Under the pieces are notes generated by a model. That model made no database searches and was not told where the DNA came from. It saw only the letters and a list, made by a program, of their open reading frames with translations. Made by a program: the position numbers and the translations under genes. Shown piece after piece: positions 41,786 through 51,487 of a stretch of DNA of 64,000 bases; position 1 is the first letter of the stretch; every line of letters starts with the position of its first letter. The stretch comes from Streptococcus himalayensis (GTDB lineage: Bacteria > Bacillota > Bacilli > Lactobacillales > Streptococcaceae), in contig NZ_CP016953.1 in assembly GCF_001708305.1 (NCBI RefSeq), positions 577,501 through 641,500 of the forward strand. The letters are read 5' to 3'.

Positions 41786-41908
41786 AAAAGGCGTTTTTTA
41801 CGCGTAAAATCAACATTTCCGTAATTTTTGTAACATGTTTTAAAGCTTCTAGTAATATTTTATGTGTAATATGGATACTGTAAGAAAAAGGAGAAATCTC
41901 ATATTACC

Positions 41909-42511
41909 ATGAAAATTATGAAGTATACATTATCAGGAATTTTAGCAGTAGCATCTCTATTTACAGCAAATTCTGTTGCAGAAGCGGTTACTTATACTGT
42001 AAAAGCTGGAGATACTCTATCAGAAATTGCACAAGAACAAAATACAACTGTTGAAAAAATTATGGAGTTGAACAAACTTCAGGATGCGAATTTTATTACG
42101 ATTGGTCAGATTTTGGAGTTAGATGAGCAACAAGTTGCTAAAGTAGGTGAAGCTAGCCAATCGGCCAACGTGCAAACACCAAGTGCACAAGCTGCAGTTA
42201 CCTATGAAGCACCTGCAGTAGCTCCTACGTCCTATGCTGGAGGAGTCGTTCTTGCAAATGGAAATACAGCTGGAGAAACAGGGCGTTATGCAGCAGCTCG
42301 TATGGCTGAATTGACAGGAGTGCCAGCAGCGACATGGGAACATATCATTGCACGTGAATCAAATGGAAATCCAAATGTTGCTAATGCTTCAGGAGCTAGC
42401 GGTCTTTTCCAAACCATGCCAGGATGGGGAGCAACCGCAACCGTTGAAGATCAAATTGCAGCAGCACAACGAGCTTACAATGCACAAGGCTTGTCTGCTT
42501 GGGGTTACTAA
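41909..42511 (+). CDS. LysM-domain secreted protein with transglycosylase-like domain
   Basis: 200-residue exported protein: signal peptide with AEA cleavage motif, one LysM domain ([20 protein letters not shown]) at about 28-70, a linker rich in Ala/Val/Pro, and a C-terminal SLT-like domain ([30 protein letters not shown]) in which the first Glu is the likely catalytic residue. Related to pneumococcal LysM proteins controlled by WalRK. The ribosome site GGAGAAA is 12 nt upstream of ATG, somewhat long. Confidence 0.85.
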   Translation: MKIMKYTLSGILAVASLFTANSVAEAVTYTVKAGDTLSEIAQEQNTTVEKIMELNKLQDANFITIGQILELDEQQVAKVGEASQSANVQTPSAQAAVTYEAPAVAPTSYAGGVVLANGNTAGETGRYAAARMAELTGVPAATWEHIIARESNGNPNVANASGASGLFQTMPGWGATATVEDQIAAAQRAYNAQGLSAWGY

Positions 42512-42518
42512 AAAATAT

Positions 42519-42555
42519 AAAAGAGATTGAGAATATGCCCTCGACCTCTTTTTTT
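42519..42555. terminator. bidirectional terminator
   Basis: AGAGATTGAG-AATATGCC-CTCGACCTCT (one mismatch, one wobble) followed by TTTTTTT. Shared by the LysM gene and the minus-strand HAD gene. Confidence 0.7.
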
Positions 42556-42561
42556 ATTGTT

Positions 42562-43212
42562 TTAGTTATTTTGATTTATGTTTAAATTGGTCAGAAATGT
42601 AAGTAAATCTTCAGGAGCTTCAAAGATTTCATCTGCTTGACAATTCTGTAAATCTTCTCTAGTTCCAAAACCCCATAGTACACCTAATGTCTGAATGCCA
42701 ACGTTTTTTCCGCCAATCATGTCAAATTTAGTGTCTCCGATAATGGCACATTCCTCCAAGGGAAGTTGATGTTCCGTAATTGCACGTTTGATAACATCAG
42801 TTTTATGGTAAGCAGTTGGAAGTGCTCCATAGATGGCTGTAAAGTAACTGTCAATGTTTAAATAGTCCAACATTTTGTGGGCCATGGGTTCATTTTTACT
42901 AGTTGTGATGTACAGATGATAGCCCAATTTTTTTAAAGAGGACAATAAATTTGTCAATCCTTTGTAAACCTCTACTTGATAAACTCCGTGTTTCTTATAG
43001 TAGATTCGAAAAGCATGGATAGCTTCTTGGATCCAATTCGCATCTCCAAAGGTTGAAAAGCTAACTTCCAAAGGAGGACCGATAAAGGTTTCAAGAATGG
43101 TGTCAGAAGGAATTGCTGTATCCATCCTTTCAAAAGCAGCTCTAAACCCAGCTTTGATGCCTGCGGAGCTATCGACGACTGTTCCGTCTAAGTCAAAAAA
43201 GAGATGTTTCAT
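42562..43212 (-). CDS. HAD-family phosphatase (phosphoglycolate phosphatase type)
   Basis: 216-residue HAD hydrolase with the nucleophile motif FDLDGTVVDSS near the N terminus, a cap domain, the ITTSKN motif II, and the IGDTKFDMIG motif. Substrate unknown; this branch includes phosphoglycolate and sugar phosphatases. It shares a base with the preceding histidine phosphatase gene, suggesting they act on related phosphate esters. Confidence 0.86.
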   Translation of the reverse strand: MKHLFFDLDGTVVDSSAGIKAGFRAAFERMDTAIPSDTILETFIGPPLEVSFSTFGDANWIQEAIHAFRIYYKKHGVYQVEVYKGLTNLLSSLKKLGYHLYITTSKNEPMAHKMLDYLNIDSYFTAIYGALPTAYHKTDVIKRAITEHQLPLEECAIIGDTKFDMIGGKNVGIQTLGVLWGFGTREDLQNCQADEIFEAPEDLLTFLTNLNINQNN

Positions 43213-43787
43213 CAGTGATCACCTTTTATTAGTATGTGTTCTGTAATGGATAGACAATCGAATTGATTAAATTCAAAGCAAATGATATGTGGCATTAGCG
43301 GCTTAATGCGTAGAAAATCTGTCAATCCGAAATCTTTCTTATAATAATGGAGTATGGTGGAAAGAGCTGTCCCATGACTGCCAATGACTATATTTTTTCC
43401 TTTATAATCTTGTAAACATTTTTGTAAAGCAGTAATGTTTCGAGTTTGTACCTCTTGGAGACTTTCTCCATTTGCTAATTTATAGGAGAAGTCTTTCCAC
43501 TGTTTTGCTGTAAAGCTATTAAAATCTTCAATCCATACATCATCAATCTTTCGTTCTCGAAAGTCTGAAATGGTTTGAAGGGGAAGGTTTTGAGATTCGG
43601 CAAAGGGCTTAACGGTGTCTACTGCTCGTTTTAAAGGGCTTGATAAAACAAGGTCAATTTGTTTATCGGCTAGAAAATCTGTTACAAGTTGACAATCTTG
43701 TAAACCTTTTGAGGAGAGTTCCCGAGTCCAATCATCATGGTTATCATAGTTTGGTTCGCAATGGCGAACAAAGTAGACAGTGGTCAT
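43212..43787 (-). CDS. histidine phosphatase superfamily protein
   Basis: 191-residue phosphoglycerate-mutase-like protein with the phosphohistidine motif FVRHCEPN at the N terminus (RHC rather than the usual RHG), VLSSPLKRAVDT and the later GSHGTALSTIL. The Gly-to-Cys change in RHG occurs in some family members and need not abolish activity. Substrate unknown. It overlaps sdaAA by 4 nt. Contains a dispersed palindrome. Confidence 0.84.
   Translation of the reverse strand: MTTVYFVRHCEPNYDNHDDWTRELSSKGLQDCQLVTDFLADKQIDLVLSSPLKRAVDTVKPFAESQNLPLQTISDFRERKIDDVWIEDFNSFTAKQWKDFSYKLANGESLQEVQTRNITALQKCLQDYKGKNIVIGSHGTALSTILHYYKKDFGLTDFLRIKPLMPHIICFEFNQFDCLSITEHILIKGDH
43689..43704. repeat. TTKACA-N4-TGTMAA palindrome in the histidine phosphatase gene
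   Basis: TTGACA-ATCT-TGTAAA, extended to GTTGACA-N4-TGTAAAC. Confidence 0.6.
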
Positions 43788-44656
43788 TGGCCAAAAATCT
43801 CCTTGCTTAATGTTAGTCCAGTTGGAGTAGTGGCTAGTCCTCCTTCAGCGGTTTCGCGGAAGGCAGAAGGCATACTAGAGCCGACTTGGTACATAGCATC
43901 AATCACTTCGTCCACTGGGATTTTGGATTCTATCCCTGCTAAAGCCATATCAGCAGCGATGAAGGCAAAGCTCGCACCCATAGCATTACGTTTGACACAA
44001 GGAACTTCAACTAATCCTGCCACAGGATCACAGATAAGACCGAGCATATTTTTGATGACAAAACAAATGGCTTGACTAGCTTGGTATGGACTTCCTCCAG
44101 CCGCTAAAACCAAGGCAGCAGCACTCATAGCACTGGCTGAGCCAACTTCTGCTTGACAACCTCCTTCAGCTCCTGATATGGAAGCATTATTGGCAATAAC
44201 TAATCCAAAGGCTCCAGCAGCGAGGAGAAAGTCTAGTTGTTGTTCGTGAGTGAGATTTAATTTTTCAATGGCTGAGGTGAGAACAGCAGGGAGACACCCT
44301 GCACTTCCAGCAGTAGGAGTTGCACAGACAACCCCCATCTTGGCATTGTGTTCATTGACAGCCATAGCATTTTTAGCTGCGGTGAGAACAGTGTAGTCAG
44401 ATAGGGAACGTCCAGAATCCATATAGCGCTGTAACTTGATGGCATCCCCTCCAGTAAGACCACTGTGAGATTTACGTTCATCTAATCCCAGTTCGACGGA
44501 GGCTTTCATGACTTCTAGGTTTCGGGTCATAAGTCGAAGAACTTCCTCTTTTTTTCGACCGGTCAATTCATACTCTGTTGCAATCATTAAGGCTGCAACG
44601 TTCCCTTGGTAATCAAGCTCAGCTTGTTCGACTAATTCTTTTATGGAATAAAACAT
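43784..44656 (-). CDS. sdaAA: L-serine dehydratase, alpha subunit (Fe-S)
   Basis: 290-residue subunit that with SdaAB deaminates serine to pyruvate through a 4Fe-4S cluster. Conserved cluster cysteines are visible in AGCLPAV, GGCQAEVG and LICDPVAGL, and PCVKRNA near the C-terminal end. It follows sdaAB by 8 nt, so the two subunits come from one message. Confidence 0.96.
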   Translation of the reverse strand: MFYSIKELVEQAELDYQGNVAALMIATEYELTGRKKEEVLRLMTRNLEVMKASVELGLDERKSHSGLTGGDAIKLQRYMDSGRSLSDYTVLTAAKNAMAVNEHNAKMGVVCATPTAGSAGCLPAVLTSAIEKLNLTHEQQLDFLLAAGAFGLVIANNASISGAEGGCQAEVGSASAMSAAALVLAAGGSPYQASQAICFVIKNMLGLICDPVAGLVEVPCVKRNAMGASFAFIAADMALAGIESKIPVDEVIDAMYQVGSSMPSAFRETAEGGLATTPTGLTLSKEIFGQ

Positions 44657-44664
44657 ATTTGCTC

Positions 44665-45336
44665 CTATTCAAAGAAATTTACATTGTGCAAGTGAGGAAT
44701 GGTTCGAATATCCTCTAAGGCCTCGTGACAATCTCTACTATCGACTTCAATAATCATAATCGCTTTTTCTCCTGCCTTTTCTCGTGTAACATTCATCTGA
44801 GCGATATTAATTTGATAACGAGATAGGGCTTCGGTCACATGGGCAATCATACCGGGGACATCTTGATGGACGATAATAAAGGTTGGGGTATTCATGCTAA
44901 GTGAAACCGAAAAGCCATTTAATTCGGTCACTTGAATATTGCCTCCACCGATGGAAATTCCTGTGACACTGATTGTTTTTTGGTCATTCTTAATCGTAAT
45001 TTTGGCTGTATTTGGATGGGGAGCGTTACTTTCCTTTTGGATCGTCCAAACGACCTTAATTCCACGTTTATGAGCAATTTCTAGACTATTGGGAATCTCT
45101 GGGTCATCTGTTTCCATTCCTAAAATGCCAGCCACCAGAGCTAAATCAGTTCCATGTCCGCGGTAGGTTTTGGCAAAGGAATTAAAGAGCTGGAATTCTA
45201 CCTCTGTCGGCTCGTCATTAAAAATAGAAGCAACGATTTTTCCAATACGAACGGCACCTGCTGTATGGCTGCTTGACGGACCAATCATGACGGGCCCTAT
45301 AATATCAAAAACTGATTGGAAACGTAGTGATTTCAT
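44665..45336 (-). CDS. sdaAB: L-serine dehydratase, beta subunit
   Basis: 223-residue subunit beginning MKSLRFQSVFDIIGPVMIGPSSSHTAGA, whose SSSHTAG loop is typical of the serine dehydratase beta chain, plus a C-terminal ACT domain (IIVHQDVPGMIAHV). ATG 45336 is preceded by AAAGGAG at 5-nt spacing; an upstream start at 45354 is less likely. Confidence 0.95.
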   Translation of the reverse strand: MKSLRFQSVFDIIGPVMIGPSSSHTAGAVRIGKIVASIFNDEPTEVEFQLFNSFAKTYRGHGTDLALVAGILGMETDDPEIPNSLEIAHKRGIKVVWTIQKESNAPHPNTAKITIKNDQKTISVTGISIGGGNIQVTELNGFSVSLSMNTPTFIIVHQDVPGMIAHVTEALSRYQINIAQMNVTREKAGEKAIMIIEVDSRDCHEALEDIRTIPHLHNVNFFE

Positions 45337-45582
45337 AAAATCTCCTTTTCGCATAATACATCACTTTATTATATACTTGTTTGGGAAATTTTACTATGAA
45401 AAAACTTATAGAATCCTAAAACCAAGGATTTGAAGGCTGTTTTTTAGTCTGCCCTCAATCTACCTGTAATATTCTTAATCAAACAACAAGCTGAGAGTAA
45501 TAAAGAGACGGTAAGATAGAATAGTTGCAAAAAGGGATAATTCCCTTCAGGAAAAGCGACACAGAAAAGGAGCATCAAAAAC

Positions 45583-46113
45583 ATGAAGCAAATACAGACA
45601 AAGAAGAAAATATGGACAGTTGGAATACTGAATTTAGCAGTTATCTTAGCATTGATTTCTTCAAGGTCAGTCAGTGCTGATAGCTATACCGTAAAATCTG
45701 GGGATACGCTTTCTGCTATTGCCAAAATGCATCAGACGAGTGTAGAAAAATTAGCTCACAAAAACAATATCCAGAATATCCATCTCATTCAAGTAGGACA
45801 GGTTTTGGAGTTGGATGATGAAACCAAGCAGGAAGAGACTACTAAAGGAGCTGAGGCCAGCCAGGAGCTATCAACGTCTAGCCTAAGTGCTGAGGAGCAA
45901 GAAGCTAAGGAATGGATTGCTCAAAAGGAATCAAGTGGTAGTTATACAGCTCAAAACGGTCAGTATTACGGTCGTTACCAGCTGACGTTGTCTTACCTTA
46001 ATGGTGACTTATCGCCTGAAAATCAGGAAAAAGTAGCGGATAGCTATGTAACTAGTCGTTATGGTTCGTGGGTTGCTGCCAAAGGTTTTTGGTTAGTGAA
46101 TGGCTGGTATTAG
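45583..46113 (+). CDS. LysM-domain secreted protein
   Basis: 176-residue exported protein with a signal peptide ending about SVSA, one LysM domain ([20 protein letters not shown]) and a short C-terminal domain starting [31 protein letters not shown], related to the transglycosylase-like tail of the other LysM gene 3.7 kb away. The acidic ESS could be catalytic. The AAAAGGAGC site precedes ATG. Likely acts on cell wall. Confidence 0.84.
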   Translation: MKQIQTKKKIWTVGILNLAVILALISSRSVSADSYTVKSGDTLSAIAKMHQTSVEKLAHKNNIQNIHLIQVGQVLELDDETKQEETTKGAEASQELSTSSLSAEEQEAKEWIAQKESSGSYTAQNGQYYGRYQLTLSYLNGDLSPENQEKVADSYVTSRYGSWVAAKGFWLVNGWY

Positions 46114-46124
46114 AGTAAGAGAAG

Positions 46125-46155
46125 ACTTGTTAGGAATTTTTCTAACAAGTTTTTT
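46125..46155 (+). terminator. terminator after the LysM gene
   Basis: ACTTGTTAG-GAATTTTT-CTAACAAGT followed by TTTTT. The 450 bp that follow hold a WalR-like repeat, a palindrome, a promoter and the mnmA leader, but no gene. Confidence 0.85.
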
Positions 46156-46234
46156 GATGTTTCATCTCTTGTCTAAGGCTGGACATAGGTATATTAGTTT
46201 TTGAAAAGTGTTCTAATTGACACAGCTAGTATTT

Positions 46235-46251
46235 TGTAAACATAGTGTAAA
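46235..46251 (+). promoter_or_regulatory. WalR-like direct repeat
   Basis: TGTAAA-CATAG-TGTAAA fits the WalR box TGTWAH-N5-TGTWAH exactly. It lies between the LysM gene and mnmA, more than 350 bp before the next start, so the target is unclear. Confidence 0.35.
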
Positions 46252-46395
46252 CCTCTATCCTACGTACAAAGAAAAAAGGTCATTCGGTGAATACTGTTCA
46301 ACCTATTCCAGATAAGCAAGTGATGAAATTATAGGGCTGATAATTATCTAGCTGATAGAAAAAATCGAGGGAGGATTAGCTGGGTGTTATAGAAA

Positions 46396-46413
46396 GTTGA
46401 CAGTTTTGTCAAC
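46396..46413. repeat. 18-bp palindrome upstream of mnmA promoter
   Basis: GTTGACA-GTTT-TGTCAAC, perfect. It ends 23 bp before the -35 of the mnmA promoter and is a member of the dispersed family. Confidence 0.65.
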
Positions 46414-46428
46414 AAACAGCAAAGGTAG

Positions 46429-47727
<1,299 letters not shown>

Positions 47728-47757
47728 TACTTGTCAACTAAGTTTACAAAAAGAAAA

Positions 47758-47792
47758 ATAGCTTTGGTGTTTTTGATACCCAAAGCTATCTT
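47758..47792 (+). terminator. terminator after mnmA
   Basis: ATAGCTTTGG and CCAAAGCTAT pair around a loop of about 12 nt, followed by CTTATT. Confidence 0.7.
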
Positions 47793-47950
47793 ATTGTGTG
47801 AATGTGTACTTAAATTAACAGAGTGCGGTAATAGAGGTGTAGATGGTTATCTTACATAGTCATTACCCTTAACAAGCTCTTTTCTTGAAAGGTAGCCGTT
47901 AAATTATCCCTGTCCACGTTCCTATAATTTTTTAATAGATTTATAGCTTG

Positions 47951-48124
47951 TTAGTTTATCTGTCTTTTTGACAAATACTCCTCCTCTAACATTAGGTGAG
48001 AAATAGACACAGGACCATAACCTAAATGGGGAGAAGTGGAGCTGACGCCCCCTGTTTCAAGAACAAGGTGAACACTGCCTCTGTTTCTAAATAAATAGCC
48101 ACCGGATGGCTTACTGTAATTCAT
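47951..48124 (-). pseudogene. 57-codon open frame, probable gene remnant
   Basis: The minus-strand frame from ATG 48124 to TAA reads like a protein (PSGGYLFRNRGSVHLVLETG, then SPHLGYGPVSISHLML, ending LSKRQIN), but ATG has no ribosome site and the frame is open upstream to a stop at about 48150. It resembles the C-terminal part of a lost gene. I cannot assign a family. The rest of 47800-48210 holds no other credible gene. Confidence 0.35.
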
Positions 48125-48213
48125 ATTTTTTTCGAGGAAATGCTCACTTTACTTCTCAGAGTATAGTAGGAAATAAGGTACAAGACATTATAGATAAAGT
48201 GAATTTATAGCCA

Positions 48214-48372
48214 TTATTTTCCTTTCTTTTTGGAATACAAACTAACCAAAATAAAATATAGAAGTAGAAAAATAATATAAATGTATCTAAGCTCATTATG
48301 TTGAGCTTCTATGTAAAGAATTACAGTTAATGTGCAAACTAATGAAGTTAAAATAAATAAACCATTGCTCAT
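48214..48372 (-). CDS. small membrane protein (52 aa)
   Basis: Not recognised. ATG 48372 has GGAG at 7-nt spacing, and a promoter TTGCAA-17-TATAAT lies upstream. The peptide has two hydrophobic segments (LFILTSLVCTLTVILYI at about 5-21 and YIYIIFLLLYFILVSLY at about 30-46), a short polar hinge and a basic tail (SKKKGK). The layout promoter, ribosome site, ORF supports a real gene; it could be a stress or membrane peptide. Confidence 0.55.
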   Translation of the reverse strand: MSNGLFILTSLVCTLTVILYIEAQHNELRYIYIIFLLLYFILVSLYSKKKGK

Positions 48373-48433
48373 AGTCTGTCTCCAATCATTCTCCTTTATT
48401 TGGATAGATACATATTAGGTATAATCTAAAGAT

Positions 48434-48462
48434 ATTATAGCATCTATATTTATTTTTTGCAA
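48434..48462 (-). promoter_or_regulatory. promoter of the small membrane protein
   Basis: On the minus strand TTGCAA (48462-48457), 17 nt, TATAAT (48439-48434). Confidence 0.6.
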
Positions 48463-48614
48463 CGCTTACCGTTGTATTTTCCTTGATTTTTTTGAAAATT
48501 CTGCTAGAATAATAATAGCAATCACTATGATGGTCAAAGCTCATAGGAATTGGACGTTTTTTGCGTGCAGTTTCTGAGGGTTTTGGCTCTTTTTGTGTAG
48601 AAAAGGAGACGTCT

Positions 48615-49085
48615 GTGGATTTTAGGTCAAGAAGCCAAAATCAGATTTTTGGAGTTCGAGCGACAGCACTCATTATGAGAGGCAATCGTCTATTCCTGTC
48701 TTATCGGAAAGAGACAGAAACATACTATACAATTGGTGGTGCAATTGAAGTGGGCGAATCAACAGAGGAGGCTGTTAGCCGAGAAGTGAAAGAAGAGCTT
48801 GGAATTGATGTTACCGTCAAGCAACTGGCTTTTATTGTTGAAAATGAGTTTACAGTGCTTGACAACAGAAAACCTCTTCATTTTCATAACATTGAGTTTC
48901 ATTATATTGTAGAATTCTCTGGAGAAATGCCTTCTCATATGATTGAAGAAAAATGGGCCTATCCTTGTTATTGGATAGATGTTGACAACCTTGTCAACGT
49001 AAATGTAGTTCCATCTTTCTTGAAAAACCATCTACCAAACTGGTCAGGAACAATGGAACATATTAGATTAAAGGAGAAAAAATGA
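48615..49085 (+). CDS. NUDIX hydrolase
   Basis: 156-residue protein from GTG 48615, preceded by AAAAGGAG. The NUDIX box is complete: G-A-I-E-V-G-E-x7-REVKEELGI (about residues 43-65). The family hydrolyses nucleoside diphosphates linked to other groups; the substrate here is unknown. It overlaps mnmG by 4 nt, so it is translationally coupled to a tRNA modification gene. A perfect 18-bp dispersed palindrome lies near its 3' end. Confidence 0.88.
   Translation: MDFRSRSQNQIFGVRATALIMRGNRLFLSYRKETETYYTIGGAIEVGESTEEAVSREVKEELGIDVTVKQLAFIVENEFTVLDNRKPLHFHNIEFHYIVEFSGEMPSHMIEEKWAYPCYWIDVDNLVNVNVVPSFLKNHLPNWSGTMEHIRLKEKK
48982..48997. repeat. TTKACA-N4-TGTMAA palindrome in the NUDIX gene
   Basis: TTGACA-ACCT-TGTCAA within GTTGACA-N4-TGTCAAC, 18 bp perfect. 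Confidence 0.65.
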
Positions 49086-50989
49086 CACATACATTTACAG
49101 AGGAATATGACATTATTGTCATAGGAGCAGGACATGCAGGTGTTGAGGCTTCCTTGGCTGCCTCTCGCATGGGTTGTAAGGTTTTGCTAGCGACGATTAA
49201 CATTGAAATGTTGGCGTTTATGCCGTGCAATCCCTCAATTGGCGGTTCGGCAAAAGGAATTGTCGTCCGTGAAGTAGATGCCTTAGGCGGGGAAATGGCC
49301 AAGAATATTGACAAGACCTATATTCAGATGAAGATGCTAAATACAGGAAAAGGTCCTGCGGTTCGTGCCCTTCGTGCGCAAGCAGATAAGGAATTGTATT
49401 CCAAAGAAATGCGGAAAACAGTTGAAAATCAAAAAAATCTAACGCTTCGTCAGACCATGATTGATGAGATTTTAGTCGAAGATGGTAAAGTGATTGGGGT
49501 CAAAACGGCTACTCAGCAAAAATATGCAGCACAGGCAGTGATTGTGACCACAGGTACAGCCCTTCGCGGTGAGATTATTATTGGAGATTTGAAATACTCA
49601 TCTGGACCAAATCATAGTCTAGCTTCGATTAATTTGGCGGATAATTTGCGTGATTTAGGCTTGGAAATTGGCCGATTTAAGACAGGAACGCCTCCTCGGG
49701 TCAAGGCTTCTTCGATCAATTATGAGGTAACAGAAATTCAACCGGGCGATGAAAAGGCTAATCACTTCTCTTACACATCGCGAGATGAAGATTATGTGAA
49801 GGACCAGGTTCCTTGTTGGTTGACTTACACAAATGAAACAAGTCATGATATTATCCAAAAAAATCTTCATCGGGCTCCTATGTTTTCTGGAGTAGTGAAA
49901 GGTGTTGGACCGCGTTATTGTCCGTCTATTGAAGATAAGATTGTGCGTTTTGCGGATAAGGAACGCCATCAGCTCTTTCTTGAACCAGAAGGTCGCAATA
50001 CTGAGGAAGTTTATGTTCAAGGCTTGTCAACGAGCCTGCCAGAAGATGTCCAACGTGATCTAGTTCATTCGATTAAAGGTCTTGAGAATGCAGAAATGAT
50101 GCGAACGGGTTATGCGATTGAATACGATATGATTATGCCCCATCAATTGCGGGCGACACTTGAAACGAAGAAGATTTCAGGTCTATTTACAGCAGGTCAA
50201 ACCAATGGAACATCTGGCTATGAAGAAGCGGCTGGGCAAGGCATTATTGCGGGAATCAATGCAGCTCTTAAAATTCAAGAACAGCCAGAGTTTATCTTGA
50301 AACGCAGTGATGGCTATATAGGCGTGATGATTGATGATTTGGTGACCAAGGGGACGGTAGAGCCTTATCGGTTATTGACCAGCCGAGCAGAGTATCGCTT
50401 GATTTTACGCCATGACAATGCAGACATGCGTTTAACAGAAATGGGGCGTGCGATTGGATTGGTTGATGATGAACGTTGGGCACATTTTGAAACAAAAAAA
50501 TATCAGTATGAGACAGAGATGAAACGCCTAGAGTCTATCAAGCTAAAACCAGTTAAGGAAACGAATGCCAAGGTAGAAGAACTTGGCTTTAAGCCCTTGA
50601 CAGACGCCGTGACTGCTAAGGAATTCATGCGTCGTCCAGAAGTTAGCTATGCTGATGTTGTAGCTTTTATCGGACCTGCTGCAGAAGAATTGGATGAAAA
50701 AATCATTGACTTGATTGAAACAGAGATTAAGTACGAGGGTTATATTTCAAAGGCCATGGATCAGGTAGAAAAGATGAAGCGGATGGAAGAGAAACGCATT
50801 CCAGCTACAATTGATTGGGATGATATTGATTCCATTGCGACCGAAGCTCGTCAAAAATTTAAGAAAATCAATCCAGAGACCATCGGACAGGCAAGTCGGA
50901 TTTCTGGTGTCAATCCAGCTGATATCTCGATCCTAATGGTTTATTTGGAAGGGAAATCGCGTAGTATTTCAAAACATCAGAAGCAATAA
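49082..50989 (+). CDS. mnmG: tRNA uridine 5-carboxymethylaminomethyl modification enzyme MnmG
   Basis: FAD protein that with MnmE adds the cmnm5 group at U34. The 635-residue protein begins with the dinucleotide fold [12 protein letters not shown] and includes the conserved [10 protein letters not shown] and [10 protein letters not shown] blocks plus a C-terminal MnmE-binding domain. The start overlaps the NUDIX gene, with AAAGGAG just upstream. Confidence 0.97.
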   Translation: MTHTFTEEYDIIVIGAGHAGVEASLAASRMGCKVLLATINIEMLAFMPCNPSIGGSAKGIVVREVDALGGEMAKNIDKTYIQMKMLNTGKGPAVRALRAQADKELYSKEMRKTVENQKNLTLRQTMIDEILVEDGKVIGVKTATQQKYAAQAVIVTTGTALRGEIIIGDLKYSSGPNHSLASINLADNLRDLGLEIGRFKTGTPPRVKASSINYEVTEIQPGDEKANHFSYTSRDEDYVKDQVPCWLTYTNETSHDIIQKNLHRAPMFSGVVKGVGPRYCPSIEDKIVRFADKERHQLFLEPEGRNTEEVYVQGLSTSLPEDVQRDLVHSIKGLENAEMMRTGYAIEYDMIMPHQLRATLETKKISGLFTAGQTNGTSGYEEAAGQGIIAGINAALKIQEQPEFILKRSDGYIGVMIDDLVTKGTVEPYRLLTSRAEYRLILRHDNADMRLTEMGRAIGLVDDERWAHFETKKYQYETEMKRLESIKLKPVKETNAKVEELGFKPLTDAVTAKEFMRRPEVSYADVVAFIGPAAEELDEKIIDLIETEIKYEGYISKAMDQVEKMKRMEEKRIPATIDWDDIDSIATEARQKFKKINPETIGQASRISGVNPADISILMVYLEGKSRSISKHQKQ

Positions 50990-51020
50990 AGAAAAGACAG
51001 AAAAAAGGTTATAAATCATA

Positions 51021-51055
51021 AAAAGCTGCAGGAGATCGCTTTCCCTGCAGTTTTT
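51021..51055 (+). terminator. terminator after mnmG
   Basis: AAAGCTGCAGG-N11-CCTGCAG followed by TTTTT. Confidence 0.85.
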
Positions 51056-51183
51056 ATAGTTGTTATCGTTAGGTATGATAAATATATAGGATTTGAAGGA
51101 AGTTCTTGGGATTCTCTCAAGAAATTATCAAGTAGAACTGGCAAGATGCCTGCAAAACGGCTGATGTTAGTCAAATCACTGTT

Positions 51184-51234
51184 GTTTACAATTAAGTTTA
51201 CAAATTTGTAAATCATGTAAATTTAATTGTAAAC
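51184..51234. repeat. large nested palindrome before gdpP
   Basis: GTTTACAATTAA at the left and TTAATTGTAAAC at the right pair perfectly (12 bp). Inside is GTTTACA-AATT-TGTAAAT (TTKACA-N4-TGTMAA at 51197-51212). The 498-bp gap between mnmG and gdpP contains no gene; it holds this element, a second copy and many TGTAAA half-sites. Confidence 0.65.
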
Positions 51235-51345
51235 TAGAATAGAAATCAAATAAACTGTTGAGATAAAAAATGATTGAAAAAGTTAAAAGCTTTGAAAATA
51301 AAGAATGAATATTCTTGAAATTGAACATTATTTTTGTAAACAGAA

Positions 51346-51361
51346 TTTACAATAGTGTAAA
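51346..51361. repeat. TTKACA-N4-TGTMAA palindrome before gdpP
   Basis: TTTACA-ATAG-TGTAAA, flanked by TGTAAA half-sites at about 51335 and 51370 in the same 40 bp. Confidence 0.6.
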
Positions 51362-51487
51362 CGAAGGTTGTAAATGTGTAGGAGTTTGTTTTCCAAAATA
51401 GGGATTTACGAACTACTATGGTATGAGACTAGCTATAAATTCGCATTTTAAGGCTATTTATGGTATAATATCTCGAATAAGAGGTTT

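Noticed and set aside
46235..46251. Dispersed palindromes as WalR boxes
   Set aside because: WalR boxes are direct repeats with N5. Only this site has that form; the 14 palindromes are inverted with N4.
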